Source: Bdellovibrio sp.
GTDB lineage: Bacteria > Bdellovibrionota > Bdellovibrionia > Bdellovibrionales > Bdellovibrionaceae
Assembly: GCA_025359945.1 (NCBI GenBank)
Contig: JANYDD010000012.1
Location: 1 to 64,000, forward strand
Direction of reading: 5' to 3'
Length of the DNA: 64,000 nt
Both the position numbers and the translations under genes were made by a program. The notes under the pieces were generated by a model. It was not told the DNA's origin. It saw nothing but the letters and a program-made list of their open reading frames with translations, and ran no database searches. This document shows positions 19,060-29,619 of this stretch, piece after piece (position 1 is the first letter of the stretch; each line of letters opens with the position of its first letter).

Positions 19060-20670
19060 ATGACTTCCAGATTTCAAAGCATTTCACATTTTATTTTGAC
19101 GACTTTCACTGTAGCGATTTTCACGGCAGTGACTTTCAGCGGCTGTTCGAACGATAAAGAAAAAGGAAAGCCTGCCGAAATTTTATCCTACGCTCAATTT
19201 TCGGCGCAGCTGGATCTTAGCGGCGGGTTTGCGCAGTCTAACGATTGCGATAAACTTTGCGTGGATCGAAGAAAAGAATTTAGGTACTTGGTCTATGTCG
19301 GCGAATCGACTTATTGTTATTGGCTGGACAAGCAGCAGAAATATCAATTTTCATTTTTAGATCATGCGGCTCGCATTGAGAAAAAGATTTTAAAGTCCAC
19401 CTCAGAATTTCAATATTTTATGTTGTTAATGGAATGGGCCGCGCTGTTTCGGGACGGACATGTGAACGCGATCCTGGATAAAAACTCTCAAAAGGTGGAT
19501 TTTTTCTCCCCACCGCTAGAAATACAGCTTTTGAATCCAGGCCGCGCCGATGAAACTTTGATTGTCGCAAAAACTTTGCCCGAAGTGAAAAATCTTAAAA
19601 TCGGCACCGAGGTCACTACGATCAACGGGCAAAACTGGAAAGATATTTTAGCTCGCACTCTAAATATTTCGTTTGGCAGCACCGAAGCCCTGCGTCGTCG
19701 AGTGGCCGCGCGGCTGATTTTTCGAAAACTTCTTCAGGAAAATGGACCTGAAAGTCTTTTGATCCAAGGAAATTATCACGGACAAGTTTTAAGCGAAAAT
19801 GTGGGTCGAAATATTTTATTAAATTTAGATCCCGCATTAACCCCTGCACCTGCGGATGCAGAACCTACGGGAAAAGATTTTCTAACGGTCTCGATTATTC
19901 CAGGAAATATCGGCTATTTGCGGATTGATGCTTTTCAAGGATCCCAAATGTCCTATTTGCTGGAACAAGCTTTGGATCGCTTAAGTTCGACCAAGGGTTT
20001 GATGATTGACCTTCGTAAAAATGGTGGCGGCGATCTTAGCGGCAATATTATCCTTGAAAAACTAAAACCAAAAATGCTGGTGCGCTACTTTCGAAAATCA
20101 ATTAGGTCTGATTTTTTATTATCACTAAGACCCGATATGATTTCTGAATTTCAGTTTTCTCAAGGTCCGTTTTCAGATTTCGCAGCTGTTCCACTTTTAG
20201 AATCCAAAGAACCGCTAGCTCAACCCGTTAGCCTGTTAATCGCTAACCCTTGCTTTAGCGCCTGCGATACTTTTGCCACAGCGTTTCGCGAGCATGCTTT
20301 GGGGAAAATCTACGGCGAACCGACTGGCGGCGGTACCGGAACGCCGATTGTTTTAGAGTTGCCCATCAGCCACCATAGTTTTCGATATTCAGTTTGGCGC
20401 GGCTATGGCCCAGTCACCCAACAGTTGATCGAAGGGCGCGCGACCGAACCAGATCTGTTGATTTCTCAAACCGCGAATGAGAAAATCGAAAACCAGGATT
20501 TACAATTGAAAGCTGCAGTCGAAGCGTTTTCAATCTTTATCGATCCGTCACCACAAACACCTGGACTTGAATTGCCACCCCCTTTGTTGACCACTCCCAA
20601 ACCAAAAATAAAACGAAGCACTGATTTAGACTTCGAGGAAGAAACCAGAGAAGCCAGTGAAACTTTCTAA
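19060..20670 (+). CDS. S41-family (C-terminal processing) peptidase, lipoprotein
   Basis: 536 residues from the ATG at 19060, which follows AGGGGGAACAAAA. The signal peptide ends in VTFSGC, a good lipobox, so it is a predicted envelope lipoprotein. The C-terminal half holds the tail-specific protease fold: IPGNIGYLRIDAF, GLMIDLRKNGGGD, ANPCFSACDTFATAF (Ser of FSA as probable nucleophile) and GKIYGEPTGGGTG. A PDZ-like segment (LKIGTEVTTINGQNW) precedes it. It likely cleaves periplasmic proteins. The following gene overlaps its 3' end by 14 bases. Confidence 0.82.
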   Translation: MTSRFQSISHFILTTFTVAIFTAVTFSGCSNDKEKGKPAEILSYAQFSAQLDLSGGFAQSNDCDKLCVDRRKEFRYLVYVGESTYCYWLDKQQKYQFSFLDHAARIEKKILKSTSEFQYFMLLMEWAALFRDGHVNAILDKNSQKVDFFSPPLEIQLLNPGRADETLIVAKTLPEVKNLKIGTEVTTINGQNWKDILARTLNISFGSTEALRRRVAARLIFRKLLQENGPESLLIQGNYHGQVLSENVGRNILLNLDPALTPAPADAEPTGKDFLTVSIIPGNIGYLRIDAFQGSQMSYLLEQALDRLSSTKGLMIDLRKNGGGDLSGNIILEKLKPKMLVRYFRKSIRSDFLLSLRPDMISEFQFSQGPFSDFAAVPLLESKEPLAQPVSLLIANPCFSACDTFATAFREHALGKIYGEPTGGGTGTPIVLELPISHHSFRYSVWRGYGPVTQQLIEGRATEPDLLISQTANEKIENQDLQLKAAVEAFSIFIDPSPQTPGLELPPPLLTTPKPKIKRSTDLDFEEETREASETF

Positions 20671-21307
20671 ACTTCTGTTGGGCGCGATCGCCATTCCTTT
20701 GTCAGCAAAGCAATGGCACGTCGTTGCTTACGACAATATTAAACCCAACGTCGTGGCCTTTGATTCCAAAGAAAATACAATGACGATCCGTGTGCGTGAT
20801 TCCAATGGTGTCGTCGCAAGTGCATTGGAAAAAACGGTCACGGTGACATCCTTCAGCGCAGAGCTTAATTTCAACGGCAACCCCAAGTTTCAGAACACAA
20901 AGTGGGAGGAAGACAGCCCATTTCGATTGGGTTTGGTGTCACCTGGAGAAAATAAATTAGGCCGCCTGAAAAGGGCTTTCTCAAAAAATTGGGTGATCGA
21001 GCTTTTCAAGTTAGTTCCATCGGGTCAAGGTTTGGATAAAGTCTATTTTTTTAATTTAACTCAAAAATCTGGCAATGTCGGGCAAGAACGAATCCATCCC
21101 AAGAGTTCGCTTTTTTCCGAGCACTTGGCGCAGTTCAAATCCGCGGAAGAAAAAAACACCTCGTTTCGGTTTCAATTGCCTCATCCCATTCCCACTTCAG
21201 CATTGTGGATCAGCGCCGACGGCGACGACACCCAGTCACAGTTTGATGTCACTTTAAAAAAATTAGAAATCCAAACTGCCGAAAAGGCAGAAACGAAAAA
21301 GCCTTGA
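20657..21307 (+). CDS. Exported protein of unknown function
   Basis: 216 residues starting at GTG 20657, which overlaps the S41 peptidase by 14 bases and so is probably translationally coupled. A short N-terminal hydrophobic segment (LLLGAIAIPLSA) suggests export. The remainder looks beta-rich with no recognised domain. Co-expression with the peptidase suggests a partner, substrate or regulator role, which is inference only. Confidence 0.65.
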   Translation: MKLSKLLLGAIAIPLSAKQWHVVAYDNIKPNVVAFDSKENTMTIRVRDSNGVVASALEKTVTVTSFSAELNFNGNPKFQNTKWEEDSPFRLGLVSPGENKLGRLKRAFSKNWVIELFKLVPSGQGLDKVYFFNLTQKSGNVGQERIHPKSSLFSEHLAQFKSAEEKNTSFRFQLPHPIPTSALWISADGDDTQSQFDVTLKKLEIQTAEKAETKKP

Positions 21308-21377
21308 ATATCGCTAAGGCCCAGCTCAGAATTTAAAGCGTCATCAAACGCTACAAAAATGTTTAGTGGAGGCTTTA

Positions 21378-24300
21378 ATGGTGCACTTAAATCTCTTTTT
21401 CAATAAATATTTGAAGAACTTCAAATCTCAAAACCTAGGCCTTCGAATTTTTGTCTATCGATTTTTTTTATTCGTTTGTTTTTCGATCATTCTCGAAAGC
21501 CCAAGTTTAGCGAACACCGAGTCTTCAAATTCAAACCCAGGTTCAACGTTTTATTTTAGAGATCCCAAATCCACGCAGACCACCTACTTCGCTGTGATTG
21601 ATCCTTCCCAGGGTTTGTGGCGAGTGCAATTTTTTAAAAAAGCAAAAAATCAATTTCAGGAAAAAATTTGGTCTCGGTCATGGTCAAGTCGCCAAAAGGG
21701 TGTGGCCGATTTGAAAGCCTGGACCAAAAATAAATTTGTAAATGTGGCAAACTTGAATCAAAACGAGTTGGCGCCTCTGGCTGCAGTCGCAAGCTCTTGG
21801 ATCACCGAAGTTCCGGGCGAGCAGCTTTGGCAAGATACCGAAACTTGGACCTGGGATTGGGAAATAAAATATTCTCAGTGGATTAAAGCCAACGTTGGAA
21901 AAGATTTCCTGACGAAACTGAATTTAGAATCTGATTGCGCGGATCTAGCTTACATAGTGCGATGGGTTTTTGCGCGGATTCACAAATTGCCTGCCGCCAA
22001 TCGATTGGCGGGAACAAAAGATTTTTTAACCAATCGATCAATGAAAAAAGACTGGATGAAGTTTCCCTCGGATCCCGACTGGAAAAAAGATCAAAGATTT
22101 TTTCAAGCGCTGACGTTTTTGACGGCCAATACTTACACTCACTCGCTGTGGGAGGACAGTTATCCGATCGCCATCACCCCAGAAAGTCTTTTGGCTGGCA
22201 CTCACCATTTAAGTTTGCATAAAGATAGTGGCCACACAATGTTGGTTTTTCGCGCTGGCGAAAAAAATCATATGCCCGTCGAAGTTTATTATTCATCAAC
22301 CCCCAGAGTAGTGCGAGAGCTTTACCAAGCCATCTACTTCGAACCCCAACAACCCAAACCAGATTCTGGCGGTTTTTTAAAAATGCGCTGGGCTGCTTAT
22401 ACCCAGTCTGGGGTGTCCTTGGCGGAAAAAAAACTAATGCCTTTTTTCTCAGAGGAGCAATTCAGTGCGCCTTTTATGGATAAAGAGACGATGTTTGCCA
22501 AGGCCGTTTTTAAACGCCTAGACGCTAATTTTAGTTTGGCCGGATTGGTTCAGCAGGTTATTTTAGACTTGCGTTCGATGCTGGAACAAAGGGTGCAAGT
22601 CGTTCAATCCGGTTGGGCTATTTGCCAGGCGCAAAATTGTGCTGAAGGGACTCAAAATTTTGAGGATTGGAGCACCCCCTCACGCGACGCCCGCGTGCTG
22701 GCGATAGCGCAATCACTTTGGGGCATTTTATCTCAGCTTCAATGGCAAGCGCCCCAAGAATATAAAACGTTAAAAGCGAAATGGCAGACTGAAATGACTT
22801 TGCCTTTTTTAAATATTTTTGAAAATCAATATTCATTGGCGCAAATTCTTTTCACGTGGGAAGTAAGTGCCCACGATACCAACCCATCAAGCCCCGAAGC
22901 CAAGCGATGGGGGCTTGAACCTAAATCTTTTTTAAAATCAGCAGTAGCAAATTTAGAAAACCTTTTCTCCGAGCGACAAAAAAAGATCTCGAACGTGCCG
23001 CCCGATTGCCAGCAAGCCGATGCCTCCTCGAAATGTGGTGCGGGAACAAAATTGTGGCAAACCTGGAATACTCACGACATTGATCAAAAAATTTCGTTAA
23101 TCACAACACGATTGAAAATATTCTGCACTTATTTTCCCGGCGACCATTGTTTAGTTTGGGATCAAGATTTAAGTGTTCAAACCGTTTTCCATAAGACGCT
23201 AGCTTTTTGGATCGAAAATTCAATCTGGTTAAACTCTGACCCAACAGCGACCCCAAACGAAAGATGGGGTGAAAATAAAAGTCTTTATGACGTCCTTGAA
23301 GTGCAGGGCAAGGGACCTTATACAATTAATAAAGCGAAGACCCAAATTTTTGTAGATGATGAAGAGAATCCCTATTTGATGGAGGTTGCGACTGGCAAAA
23401 ATTTGCAAGCCGAACCGCAATTTCGGTTTGGCGGATTTCAACCTGAGCCTTCATTTCTTTATTCTTATTCGCGGTCCATAGATCAATTTCAGTTTCATTT
23501 TTTCGATTCTTCATTTCATCAAATCGGAGCCTTAAACACGACCAAGAATCCCAATTCGGCATTGGTCATGCACTGGACCCGAGTTCCAGGACTATTTTTG
23601 CTCCATCAAGAGTCCACGATCACGTTAGTTGATATTTTGAACAATAGCATCGTAGAAGGTGAATTTATTTCGGAAAGTTCGAAAAGGGAAACTTACCTTT
23701 TTCGTCGAAAAAATGATTCTAAGAATAAGTTGGTGGTGGCCGATTTAAGCCAACCAAATGCCACTTACAATTCGATCCTTGTTTCTGATCAATCCTTGGA
23801 AGATTTTTTACCTAGGTTCGAGATTTCTTTTCAAAACCAAAACCATCTCGTGCTTCGATTCGACTGTGTGAATGGTCCCAGCAAGTGCAAGCGGGCTGTG
23901 TCCTATTTTAGTTTCGACCTGAAAACAGGAAAACAAACAATTTGGAAGTCAGCCACAGATCAGATACCAAAAGATCTGGTGATGATTTTCCCGGATCAAT
24001 TTGCACTGACTCGAAACTTGCAAGACCAGATTGAACTTTCGCGGATGATTGCCGGGACAACTGATCTAGAGCTGGTCAGAACTTTCGCGTTGGTGGCAAC
24101 GCCCGAACAAACTGATATAAATTTTCCATCTTTTTATCTTTCAGCCCCATTGATTAACGCTAAGGCGAGTTATCATATTTATGGGGGCTCGGGAAAGTTT
24201 CAAGACTTTGAATGGAGTGCTTTTGACCTATATCCCTTCCACGAATTTTCTGGGAAAAAGAGCTCCGACGGAAAGACCAATACATTTGTTCACCTTCCCA

Positions 24301-24665
24301 CTCAAAAAGTTATTTTCGAATATCCTGGGTATATTTATTTTGCAGAAAGACCCGAGTTAAGTTTCAACAAACTGATCCTGCAAGCTGTTGGCGACGGTTT
24401 TCATCGCCAGGTGGTACAAAAAATAGATCTAACAGATCCGTCTTCTTGGTCGCCCCGCCCACAAATCACGGGGTTGGCGTCCACGTGGTTTGACAATTTG
24501 GATTTTTTTTCCTCCGACGTTAGCAATGACCAAGTGATTACCAAAGAAAAATGGACTCAAGCCAACGATGGGGTGGTCTTAACACCAAATACGGGATGGA
24601 ATAGCACTGCCATCGGCGACCTTTCACCGCGGCCTATCAGAAAATTTATTCTTTTTCCAAAGTGA
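21378..24665 (+). CDS. Large exported protein, transglutaminase-like N-terminal part and propeller-like C-terminal part
   Basis: 1095 residues from the ATG at 21378, which follows GTGGAGG at five bases; a GTG 12 bases earlier is less likely. A signal anchor (FFLFVCFSIILESPSLA) ends about residue 45. DCADLAYIVRWVFARIHKLP (about 190) and, later, DSGHTMLVFR show the Cys...His order of transglutaminase/NlpC-like cysteine hydrolases. The second half has repeated short strands (TLVDILNNS, LVVADLSQPN, FSFDLKTGKQ) resembling a beta-propeller. It follows the S41 peptidase pair by 70 bases. A cell-wall or protein crosslink activity is possible but unproven; no family was recognised. Confidence 0.7.
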   Translation: MVHLNLFFNKYLKNFKSQNLGLRIFVYRFFLFVCFSIILESPSLANTESSNSNPGSTFYFRDPKSTQTTYFAVIDPSQGLWRVQFFKKAKNQFQEKIWSRSWSSRQKGVADLKAWTKNKFVNVANLNQNELAPLAAVASSWITEVPGEQLWQDTETWTWDWEIKYSQWIKANVGKDFLTKLNLESDCADLAYIVRWVFARIHKLPAANRLAGTKDFLTNRSMKKDWMKFPSDPDWKKDQRFFQALTFLTANTYTHSLWEDSYPIAITPESLLAGTHHLSLHKDSGHTMLVFRAGEKNHMPVEVYYSSTPRVVRELYQAIYFEPQQPKPDSGGFLKMRWAAYTQSGVSLAEKKLMPFFSEEQFSAPFMDKETMFAKAVFKRLDANFSLAGLVQQVILDLRSMLEQRVQVVQSGWAICQAQNCAEGTQNFEDWSTPSRDARVLAIAQSLWGILSQLQWQAPQEYKTLKAKWQTEMTLPFLNIFENQYSLAQILFTWEVSAHDTNPSSPEAKRWGLEPKSFLKSAVANLENLFSERQKKISNVPPDCQQADASSKCGAGTKLWQTWNTHDIDQKISLITTRLKIFCTYFPGDHCLVWDQDLSVQTVFHKTLAFWIENSIWLNSDPTATPNERWGENKSLYDVLEVQGKGPYTINKAKTQIFVDDEENPYLMEVATGKNLQAEPQFRFGGFQPEPSFLYSYSRSIDQFQFHFFDSSFHQIGALNTTKNPNSALVMHWTRVPGLFLLHQESTITLVDILNNSIVEGEFISESSKRETYLFRRKNDSKNKLVVADLSQPNATYNSILVSDQSLEDFLPRFEISFQNQNHLVLRFDCVNGPSKCKRAVSYFSFDLKTGKQTIWKSATDQIPKDLVMIFPDQFALTRNLQDQIELSRMIAGTTDLELVRTFALVATPEQTDINFPSFYLSAPLINAKASYHIYGGSGKFQDFEWSAFDLYPFHEFSGKKSSDGKTNTFVHLPTQKVIFEYPGYIYFAERPELSFNKLILQAVGDGFHRQVVQKIDLTDPSSWSPRPQITGLASTWFDNLDFFSSDVSNDQVITKEKWTQANDGVVLTPNTGWNSTAIGDLSPRPIRKFILFPK

Positions 24666-24770
24666 TGAATAAGAAAGCTGTCTTTAATTTCTTTCGACTT
24701 TCTTCAACTTTTACAATCAGGCTAAGTTTTTCATATCGAAATTGGTCTTGAATCGTTAACCGGGAATGGA

Positions 24771-25409
24771 TTATTTTTTGGATTGGCAGGTGTCCCAGCG
24801 AACGTATTTTTTGTATTTGGGATCGCAGGGGTCGTAATCATTAACGGCCCAGTCGTAACCTTGATAAGCCTGCACCAATGCCACTTTGGCTGGGCGAAAC
24901 CATCTGAAATGCCAGAACTTGTAGTTCAGATAATCATCGATCGCTTTTTCTTTGGGCACGCCCATAAAATCGATCGCGTAAATGGCAGAAGCTTCACCCG
25001 TGCGATCGGCGCCACTGCGACAGTGAACTAAAATCGGATACTCCACTTCGCGAAGAGCTTTTAAAAATCCCACCAAACCTTCCTTCGAGGGAAAATAATC
25101 CGAGTGCCACCAAAAGGCCAAAAAAGTAACGCCCATTTTTTCTAGTAGTTCTTTTTGTGGTTTCACCCAATAAGAATTAGGGGGTTCGCCTCGCAAAGAG
25201 ATTACGGTTTTAATATGGTATCGCTGAACCACTTCGGCCAATTCTGCGGGAAAAAGCTGAGCTGATCTATAAAATTTTCCTGGATCCACTTCCGCAAAAT
25301 TCTGAGTCATTCGATATCGACCCGTATAAAATAAAAGCAATGCCAATAAGGTCAACACGATCATCGTCGAAGCCCATCTTACTTTTCGCCGCCGCAGATT
25401 TTTATTCAT
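24771..25409 (-). CDS. Membrane-anchored Cys-based (dual-specificity type) phosphatase
   Basis: 212 residues. A basic start and a single membrane helix (MIVLTLLALLLFY) anchor it. The signature HCRSGADRTG gives the nucleophile Cys130 and phosphate-binding Arg136 (C-x5-R). Asp104 in WHSDYFPS is a candidate general acid. These features place it among the DSP/PTP-like phosphatases; FYRSAQLFP near residue 46 is shared by many bacterial members. It lies 12 bases after icmF and ends the acyl-CoA operon. It could act on phosphotyrosine, phosphoinositide or another phosphoester; the substrate is not evident. Confidence 0.82.
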   Translation of the reverse strand: MNKNLRRRKVRWASTMIVLTLLALLLFYTGRYRMTQNFAEVDPGKFYRSAQLFPAELAEVVQRYHIKTVISLRGEPPNSYWVKPQKELLEKMGVTFLAFWWHSDYFPSKEGLVGFLKALREVEYPILVHCRSGADRTGEASAIYAIDFMGVPKEKAIDDYLNYKFWHFRWFRPAKVALVQAYQGYDWAVNDYDPCDPKYKKYVRWDTCQSKK

Positions 25410-25421
25410 TTTTGTTACCGA

Positions 25422-28400
25422 CTAAATATTTCTTCGATACTGACCACCGACTTCGTACAGGGCTTGGGTCATTTGGTATAAGGAACAGCTTCGCGAAGCC
25501 TGCATCAATGCTTCAAAAAGATTATCACCTTTAAGCGCCGCTTTTTTTAGCTTTTCAATCTCAACCTGACTTTGATCCAGATGCTTTTGCTGAAAATCCT
25601 GCAGATGGGTTAACTGTTCATTTTTTTCCTCATACGAGGCTCTGGCCATTTCGATTTTCGCGGGCACAAAATCTGCCTTTAAAGTTTTGGGATCGACAAA
25701 TGTATTGACCCCAATGATCGGAAGCTCGCCGTTGTGTTTCAGGGTCTCGTAGTACAAAGATTCTTCCTGGATTTTTGAACGCTGGTAGCCGGTCTCCATC
25801 GCGCCTAAAACTCCCCCTCGCTCGTTGATTTTTAAAAATTCATCTAAGACGGCTTCCTCAAGTTTTTGAGTCAATTCTTCAGAAAAATAACTGCCCTGCA
25901 ATGGGTTTTCGTTGATCGAGGTGCCAAACTCGCGATTAATTATCATCTGAATGGCCATGGCCCTGCGAACACTTTCTTCTGTGGGGGTTGTGATCGCTTC
26001 GTCGTAAGCATTGGTGTGAAGTGAATTGCAATTATCTTGAATCGCAATTAACGCCTGCAAAGTCGTACGAATATCATTAAACGCAATTTCTTGCGCGTGC
26101 AGCGAACGACCGCTGGTTTGAATATGATATTTTAATTTTTGTGATCGATCGTTGGCCCGATACAAGTCTCGCATCGCAATGGCCCAAATTCTGCGGGCGA
26201 CACGACCCAGGACCGAGTATTCAGGATCCAATCCATTACTAAAAAAGAACGACAAGTTCTGCGCAAAATCATCTACCTTCATCCCGCGCGCCAAATAATA
26301 CTCAACAAAAGTAAACCCATTGGAAAGAGTAAAGGCCAACTGACTGATCGGATTCGCACCGGCTTCTGCAATATGATATCCCGATATCGAAACTGAATAA
26401 AAATTACGTACCGAATTTTGAATAAAATATTCTTGGATATCGCCCATCATCTTCAGTGCAAATTGAACGGAAAACAAACATGTGTTCTGACCTTGGTCTT
26501 CCTTTAGAATATCAGCTTGAACGGTACCTCGAACGGTTTTTAAGGTCTCGCGCTGGACCGTTTGCCATTCTTCGGCGTTAAGCTTTCTGTTGAATTCTTT
26601 TTCTTTTTTAACGACTTGCTGATCAATCGCGGTGTTAAAGAAAAACGCCAGAATCATCGGCGCCGGCCCGTTAATCGTCATCGAAACGCTGGTCAATGGC
26701 GCGCACAGATCAAACCCCTGATAAAGTTTTTTCATGTCATCTAAGGTGCAAATGCTGACACCGCTTTCGCCGACTTTTCCAAAAATATCAGGGCGCAAAT
26801 CAGGATCTTGTCCGTACAAAGTCACGCTATCAAAAGCAGTGGAAAGCCGCTGGGCTTTTTCGCCTTCACACAAATAATGAAAGCGTCGATTGGTCCGGGT
26901 GGGTGTGCCCTCGCCGGCAAACATTCTTTTGGGGTCTTCGTCCGTGCGCTTCAGCGGAAACACGCCGGAAGTATAAGGAAATTCGCCGGGCACATTTTCT
27001 AGCCGTAAATAATTAAAACGATCACCCCAGTCGCGAAGTTTTGGCACAATCACTCGACGGATTTTCGTTCCACTCAGGGATTTTTTGACCAACGACTGGC
27101 TAAATTTTTTGCCACGCACTTCGAAAACAAAATCATCGCCCGAATACTTGGCTAAAAGTTTGTCGAAATGTTCCAGAGATTCAAGCTCGTCGGCTGTGAA
27201 TTCTTTTTTTAGCAATTCCTCAGTATTTTGCAGAGCTGGTGCATCTTTCTGCAATTCACTCTTGTCCTTAGATTTGAGCTTTTGAAGCGACCCTAAAAGT
27301 GAGGCCTTTTCCGATAGGTCGTGCGTTCTTTTTTTGTAATCGCGAACCGTAGACACAATCGAAGCTAAATAATTTTGGCGCTCTGACGGTAAAATCCGAT
27401 TTTCCTTTGCGGCTATTAGTGAATTTTTAATTTCGGAAGTCAGTTTCCATCCTTGAAATTTTTGTTCCAGCAAATCTGTCAGTTTAAAAAAAAGCTCATT
27501 CACACCCGAATCATTAAATTGCGACGCTTGGGTTAAAAATACTGGCGCTGGAGCTGGACCTGGACCTGACGAATCGAAAAGTTTTCGCGAACGATTGTAC
27601 TGTTTGGTGACATCACGAAGTGCGTCTTGCGACCCTTTGCGATCAGACTTGTTGATCGCAATCAGATCCGCAAAATCGATCATATCGATTTTCTCAAGCT
27701 GCGAGGCCGCGCCATATTCAGACGTCATCACGTAGAGCGAAAGCGAACTGACTTCAGTGATGGCCATATTTCCCTGACCAATTCCGGAAGTTTCTGCCAC
27801 GATCAAATCAAAATCCATTAGCTGCAAGGCTTGCAAAACCCCGGGAAGACTTTGCGCGATCTCTTTCCCGGATCCTCGCGAAGCCAAACTGCGCATAAAC
27901 ACCCGATCACGTGATAGTGAATTCATTCGAATTCGATCACCTAAAAGGGATCCGCCCGTTTTGCGTTTGGAAGGATCCACACAGACGATCGCGACTTTCT
28001 TGTCGGGATAGACATTTAAAAACCGCTGCACAAGCTCGTCGATCAAACTGGATTTTCCTGCACCACCGGTTCCGGTCAAGCCCAAAATCGGAGCTTTAGT
28101 TTTTTTTCGATTCAGGAAACTTTCCAAACCCAAAAAGGGAATTACTTTCGAAGCTTCAAATTTATGGCCGTCGCTGTTTTCAACCTGTGTGAGCAGCATT
28201 CCAAGGGCAAGGGACGGAATGGGTTCATTTTTTTGTTGTCCATCAGACTGGTGGCCAGACTGGTGGCCAGATCTTTTGGTGCCAAGGGTTGCCGACAACT
28301 CTGTCGACTTTGTTCCCACAGAGACCTCCATCGGCGAAGCTGGCAGTTCGAAGTCACATTGTTTGATGATCATCTGGATCATGCCCTCGAGGCCAAGCCT

Positions 28401-28784
28401 GCGACCGTCATCCGGGTGAAAAATCTGCGCGATCCCATAGGCTTCGAGCTGCTTTTTTTCTTCGTAAACGATTACCCCACCACCGCCACCGAAAATCCGA
28501 ACGTATCCAGCGCCGGCTTGATCCAAAAGATCTTTCATGTATTTAAAATATTCCATATGTCCGCCCTGGTACGAGCTAACACAAACTCCTTGCGCGCCTT
28601 CCTGCAATACTGCTTTCACCACATCATCGACGCTGCGATTGTGGCCCAAGTGAATCACTTCGGCGCCAAAATCCTGTAAAATTCGACGGATAATATTTAT
28701 CGTGGCGTCGTGCCCATCAAACAAAGATGCGGCGGTCACGATGCGGATAGGATTTTTTCTTTTGTAATCTTCCAGTGGAATCAT
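25422..28784 (-). CDS. icmF: Fused isobutyryl-CoA mutase IcmF
   Basis: 1120 residues in IcmF order. An N-terminal adenosylcobalamin domain carries DGHDATIN with the cobalt-binding His25. A MeaB-like G-protein chaperone domain has the Walker [10 protein letters not shown] (238-246) and a base-specific INKSD. A mutase substrate domain contains [20 protein letters not shown]. The enzyme interconverts isobutyryl-CoA and n-butyryl-CoA (or isovaleryl and pivalyl forms). The linker at about 172-182 has a short internal duplication (GHQSGHQS). It is translated three bases after an enoyl-CoA hydratase stop and belongs to an operon with hbd. Confidence 0.95.
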   Translation of the reverse strand: MIPLEDYKRKNPIRIVTAASLFDGHDATINIIRRILQDFGAEVIHLGHNRSVDDVVKAVLQEGAQGVCVSSYQGGHMEYFKYMKDLLDQAGAGYVRIFGGGGGVIVYEEKKQLEAYGIAQIFHPDDGRRLGLEGMIQMIIKQCDFELPASPMEVSVGTKSTELSATLGTKRSGHQSGHQSDGQQKNEPIPSLALGMLLTQVENSDGHKFEASKVIPFLGLESFLNRKKTKAPILGLTGTGGAGKSSLIDELVQRFLNVYPDKKVAIVCVDPSKRKTGGSLLGDRIRMNSLSRDRVFMRSLASRGSGKEIAQSLPGVLQALQLMDFDLIVAETSGIGQGNMAITEVSSLSLYVMTSEYGAASQLEKIDMIDFADLIAINKSDRKGSQDALRDVTKQYNRSRKLFDSSGPGPAPAPVFLTQASQFNDSGVNELFFKLTDLLEQKFQGWKLTSEIKNSLIAAKENRILPSERQNYLASIVSTVRDYKKRTHDLSEKASLLGSLQKLKSKDKSELQKDAPALQNTEELLKKEFTADELESLEHFDKLLAKYSGDDFVFEVRGKKFSQSLVKKSLSGTKIRRVIVPKLRDWGDRFNYLRLENVPGEFPYTSGVFPLKRTDEDPKRMFAGEGTPTRTNRRFHYLCEGEKAQRLSTAFDSVTLYGQDPDLRPDIFGKVGESGVSICTLDDMKKLYQGFDLCAPLTSVSMTINGPAPMILAFFFNTAIDQQVVKKEKEFNRKLNAEEWQTVQRETLKTVRGTVQADILKEDQGQNTCLFSVQFALKMMGDIQEYFIQNSVRNFYSVSISGYHIAEAGANPISQLAFTLSNGFTFVEYYLARGMKVDDFAQNLSFFFSNGLDPEYSVLGRVARRIWAIAMRDLYRANDRSQKLKYHIQTSGRSLHAQEIAFNDIRTTLQALIAIQDNCNSLHTNAYDEAITTPTEESVRRAMAIQMIINREFGTSINENPLQGSYFSEELTQKLEEAVLDEFLKINERGGVLGAMETGYQRSKIQEESLYYETLKHNGELPIIGVNTFVDPKTLKADFVPAKIEMARASYEEKNEQLTHLQDFQQKHLDQSQVEIEKLKKAALKGDNLFEALMQASRSCSLYQMTQALYEVGGQYRRNI

Positions 28785-28787
28785 AAA

Positions 28788-29591
28788 CTACTGTGCTTGA
28801 AAATTAGGTTTTCGTTTTTCTAAAAAGGCAGCCAGACCTTCGCGAGTATCATTGTATTTAAAAAGTTCCGAAAAATTCTTGGCCTCGTTTCTTAGGAAAG
28901 AATCGCCGTCCTGGTCGTACACTTTCAAGATTGATTTTTTAGCCATTGCAATGGCCAAGGGGCCTTTCTCGATCATTTTTTGGGCCAGCTTTTGGCTTTC
29001 GACTAAAACCTGATCTGGGGCTACGACCTTTGAAACTAAATTCATTTTGAAAGCCTCATCGGCAGAATAATTTTGTCCGGTGAAAATAATTTCTCTGGCC
29101 CGATTCAAACCTACAACGCGCGCTAACCGGATGGTACCGCCATAACCTGGAATCAAACCCAATCCTACCTCGGGCAGCCCAAAGACCGCTTTTTCCGAGG
29201 CCACGATCATATCGCAGGCAAGGGCCAGTTCAAATCCCCCGCCAAGTGCAAATCCGTTGACGGCTGCAATCACAGGAACAAATAATTTCTCAAACTCTCG
29301 GAAAATATTTTGGCCGCGTTCAGAAAAACCTTGGGCCTCTTTGTAATCAGAAATCTTTTGAATTTCTTTGATATCCGCGCCGGCAACAAAGGCTTTCAAA
29401 CCCGCACCAGTGATAATTAAAGCCCGACAGGTTTTTAAGTCTGTGCGACGAATTTCTTTTTGAACCGCACCGATCTCTTCAAGAACGTCTGCTGAAAGCG
29501 CGTTCAGAGCCTCGGGCCTGGTGATTTCCAAAACCCAAATATTATTTTGCCGATCCAGTTTAATCGTATTGTAGATATTCAGTGCAGACAT
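28788..29591 (-). CDS. Enoyl-CoA hydratase/isomerase (crotonase family)
   Basis: 267 residues from the ATG at 29591, preceded by AAGGAGG at eight bases; the longer frame upstream is not expected to be used. Crotonase oxyanion-hole motifs AFVAGADIKEI and NGFALGGGFELALACD, followed by FGLPEVGLGLIPGYGGT, carry both catalytic Glu positions. It likely hydrates crotonyl-CoA to 3-hydroxybutyryl-CoA, which fits the 3-hydroxyacyl-CoA dehydrogenase encoded directly upstream and the butyryl-CoA-linked mutase downstream. Confidence 0.93.
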   Translation of the reverse strand: MSALNIYNTIKLDRQNNIWVLEITRPEALNALSADVLEEIGAVQKEIRRTDLKTCRALIITGAGLKAFVAGADIKEIQKISDYKEAQGFSERGQNIFREFEKLFVPVIAAVNGFALGGGFELALACDMIVASEKAVFGLPEVGLGLIPGYGGTIRLARVVGLNRAREIIFTGQNYSADEAFKMNLVSKVVAPDQVLVESQKLAQKMIEKGPLAIAMAKKSILKVYDQDGDSFLRNEAKNFSELFKYNDTREGLAAFLEKRKPNFQAQ

Positions 29592-29619
29592 GAAATGGCC
29601 TCCTTGGAAAACAAAAATT

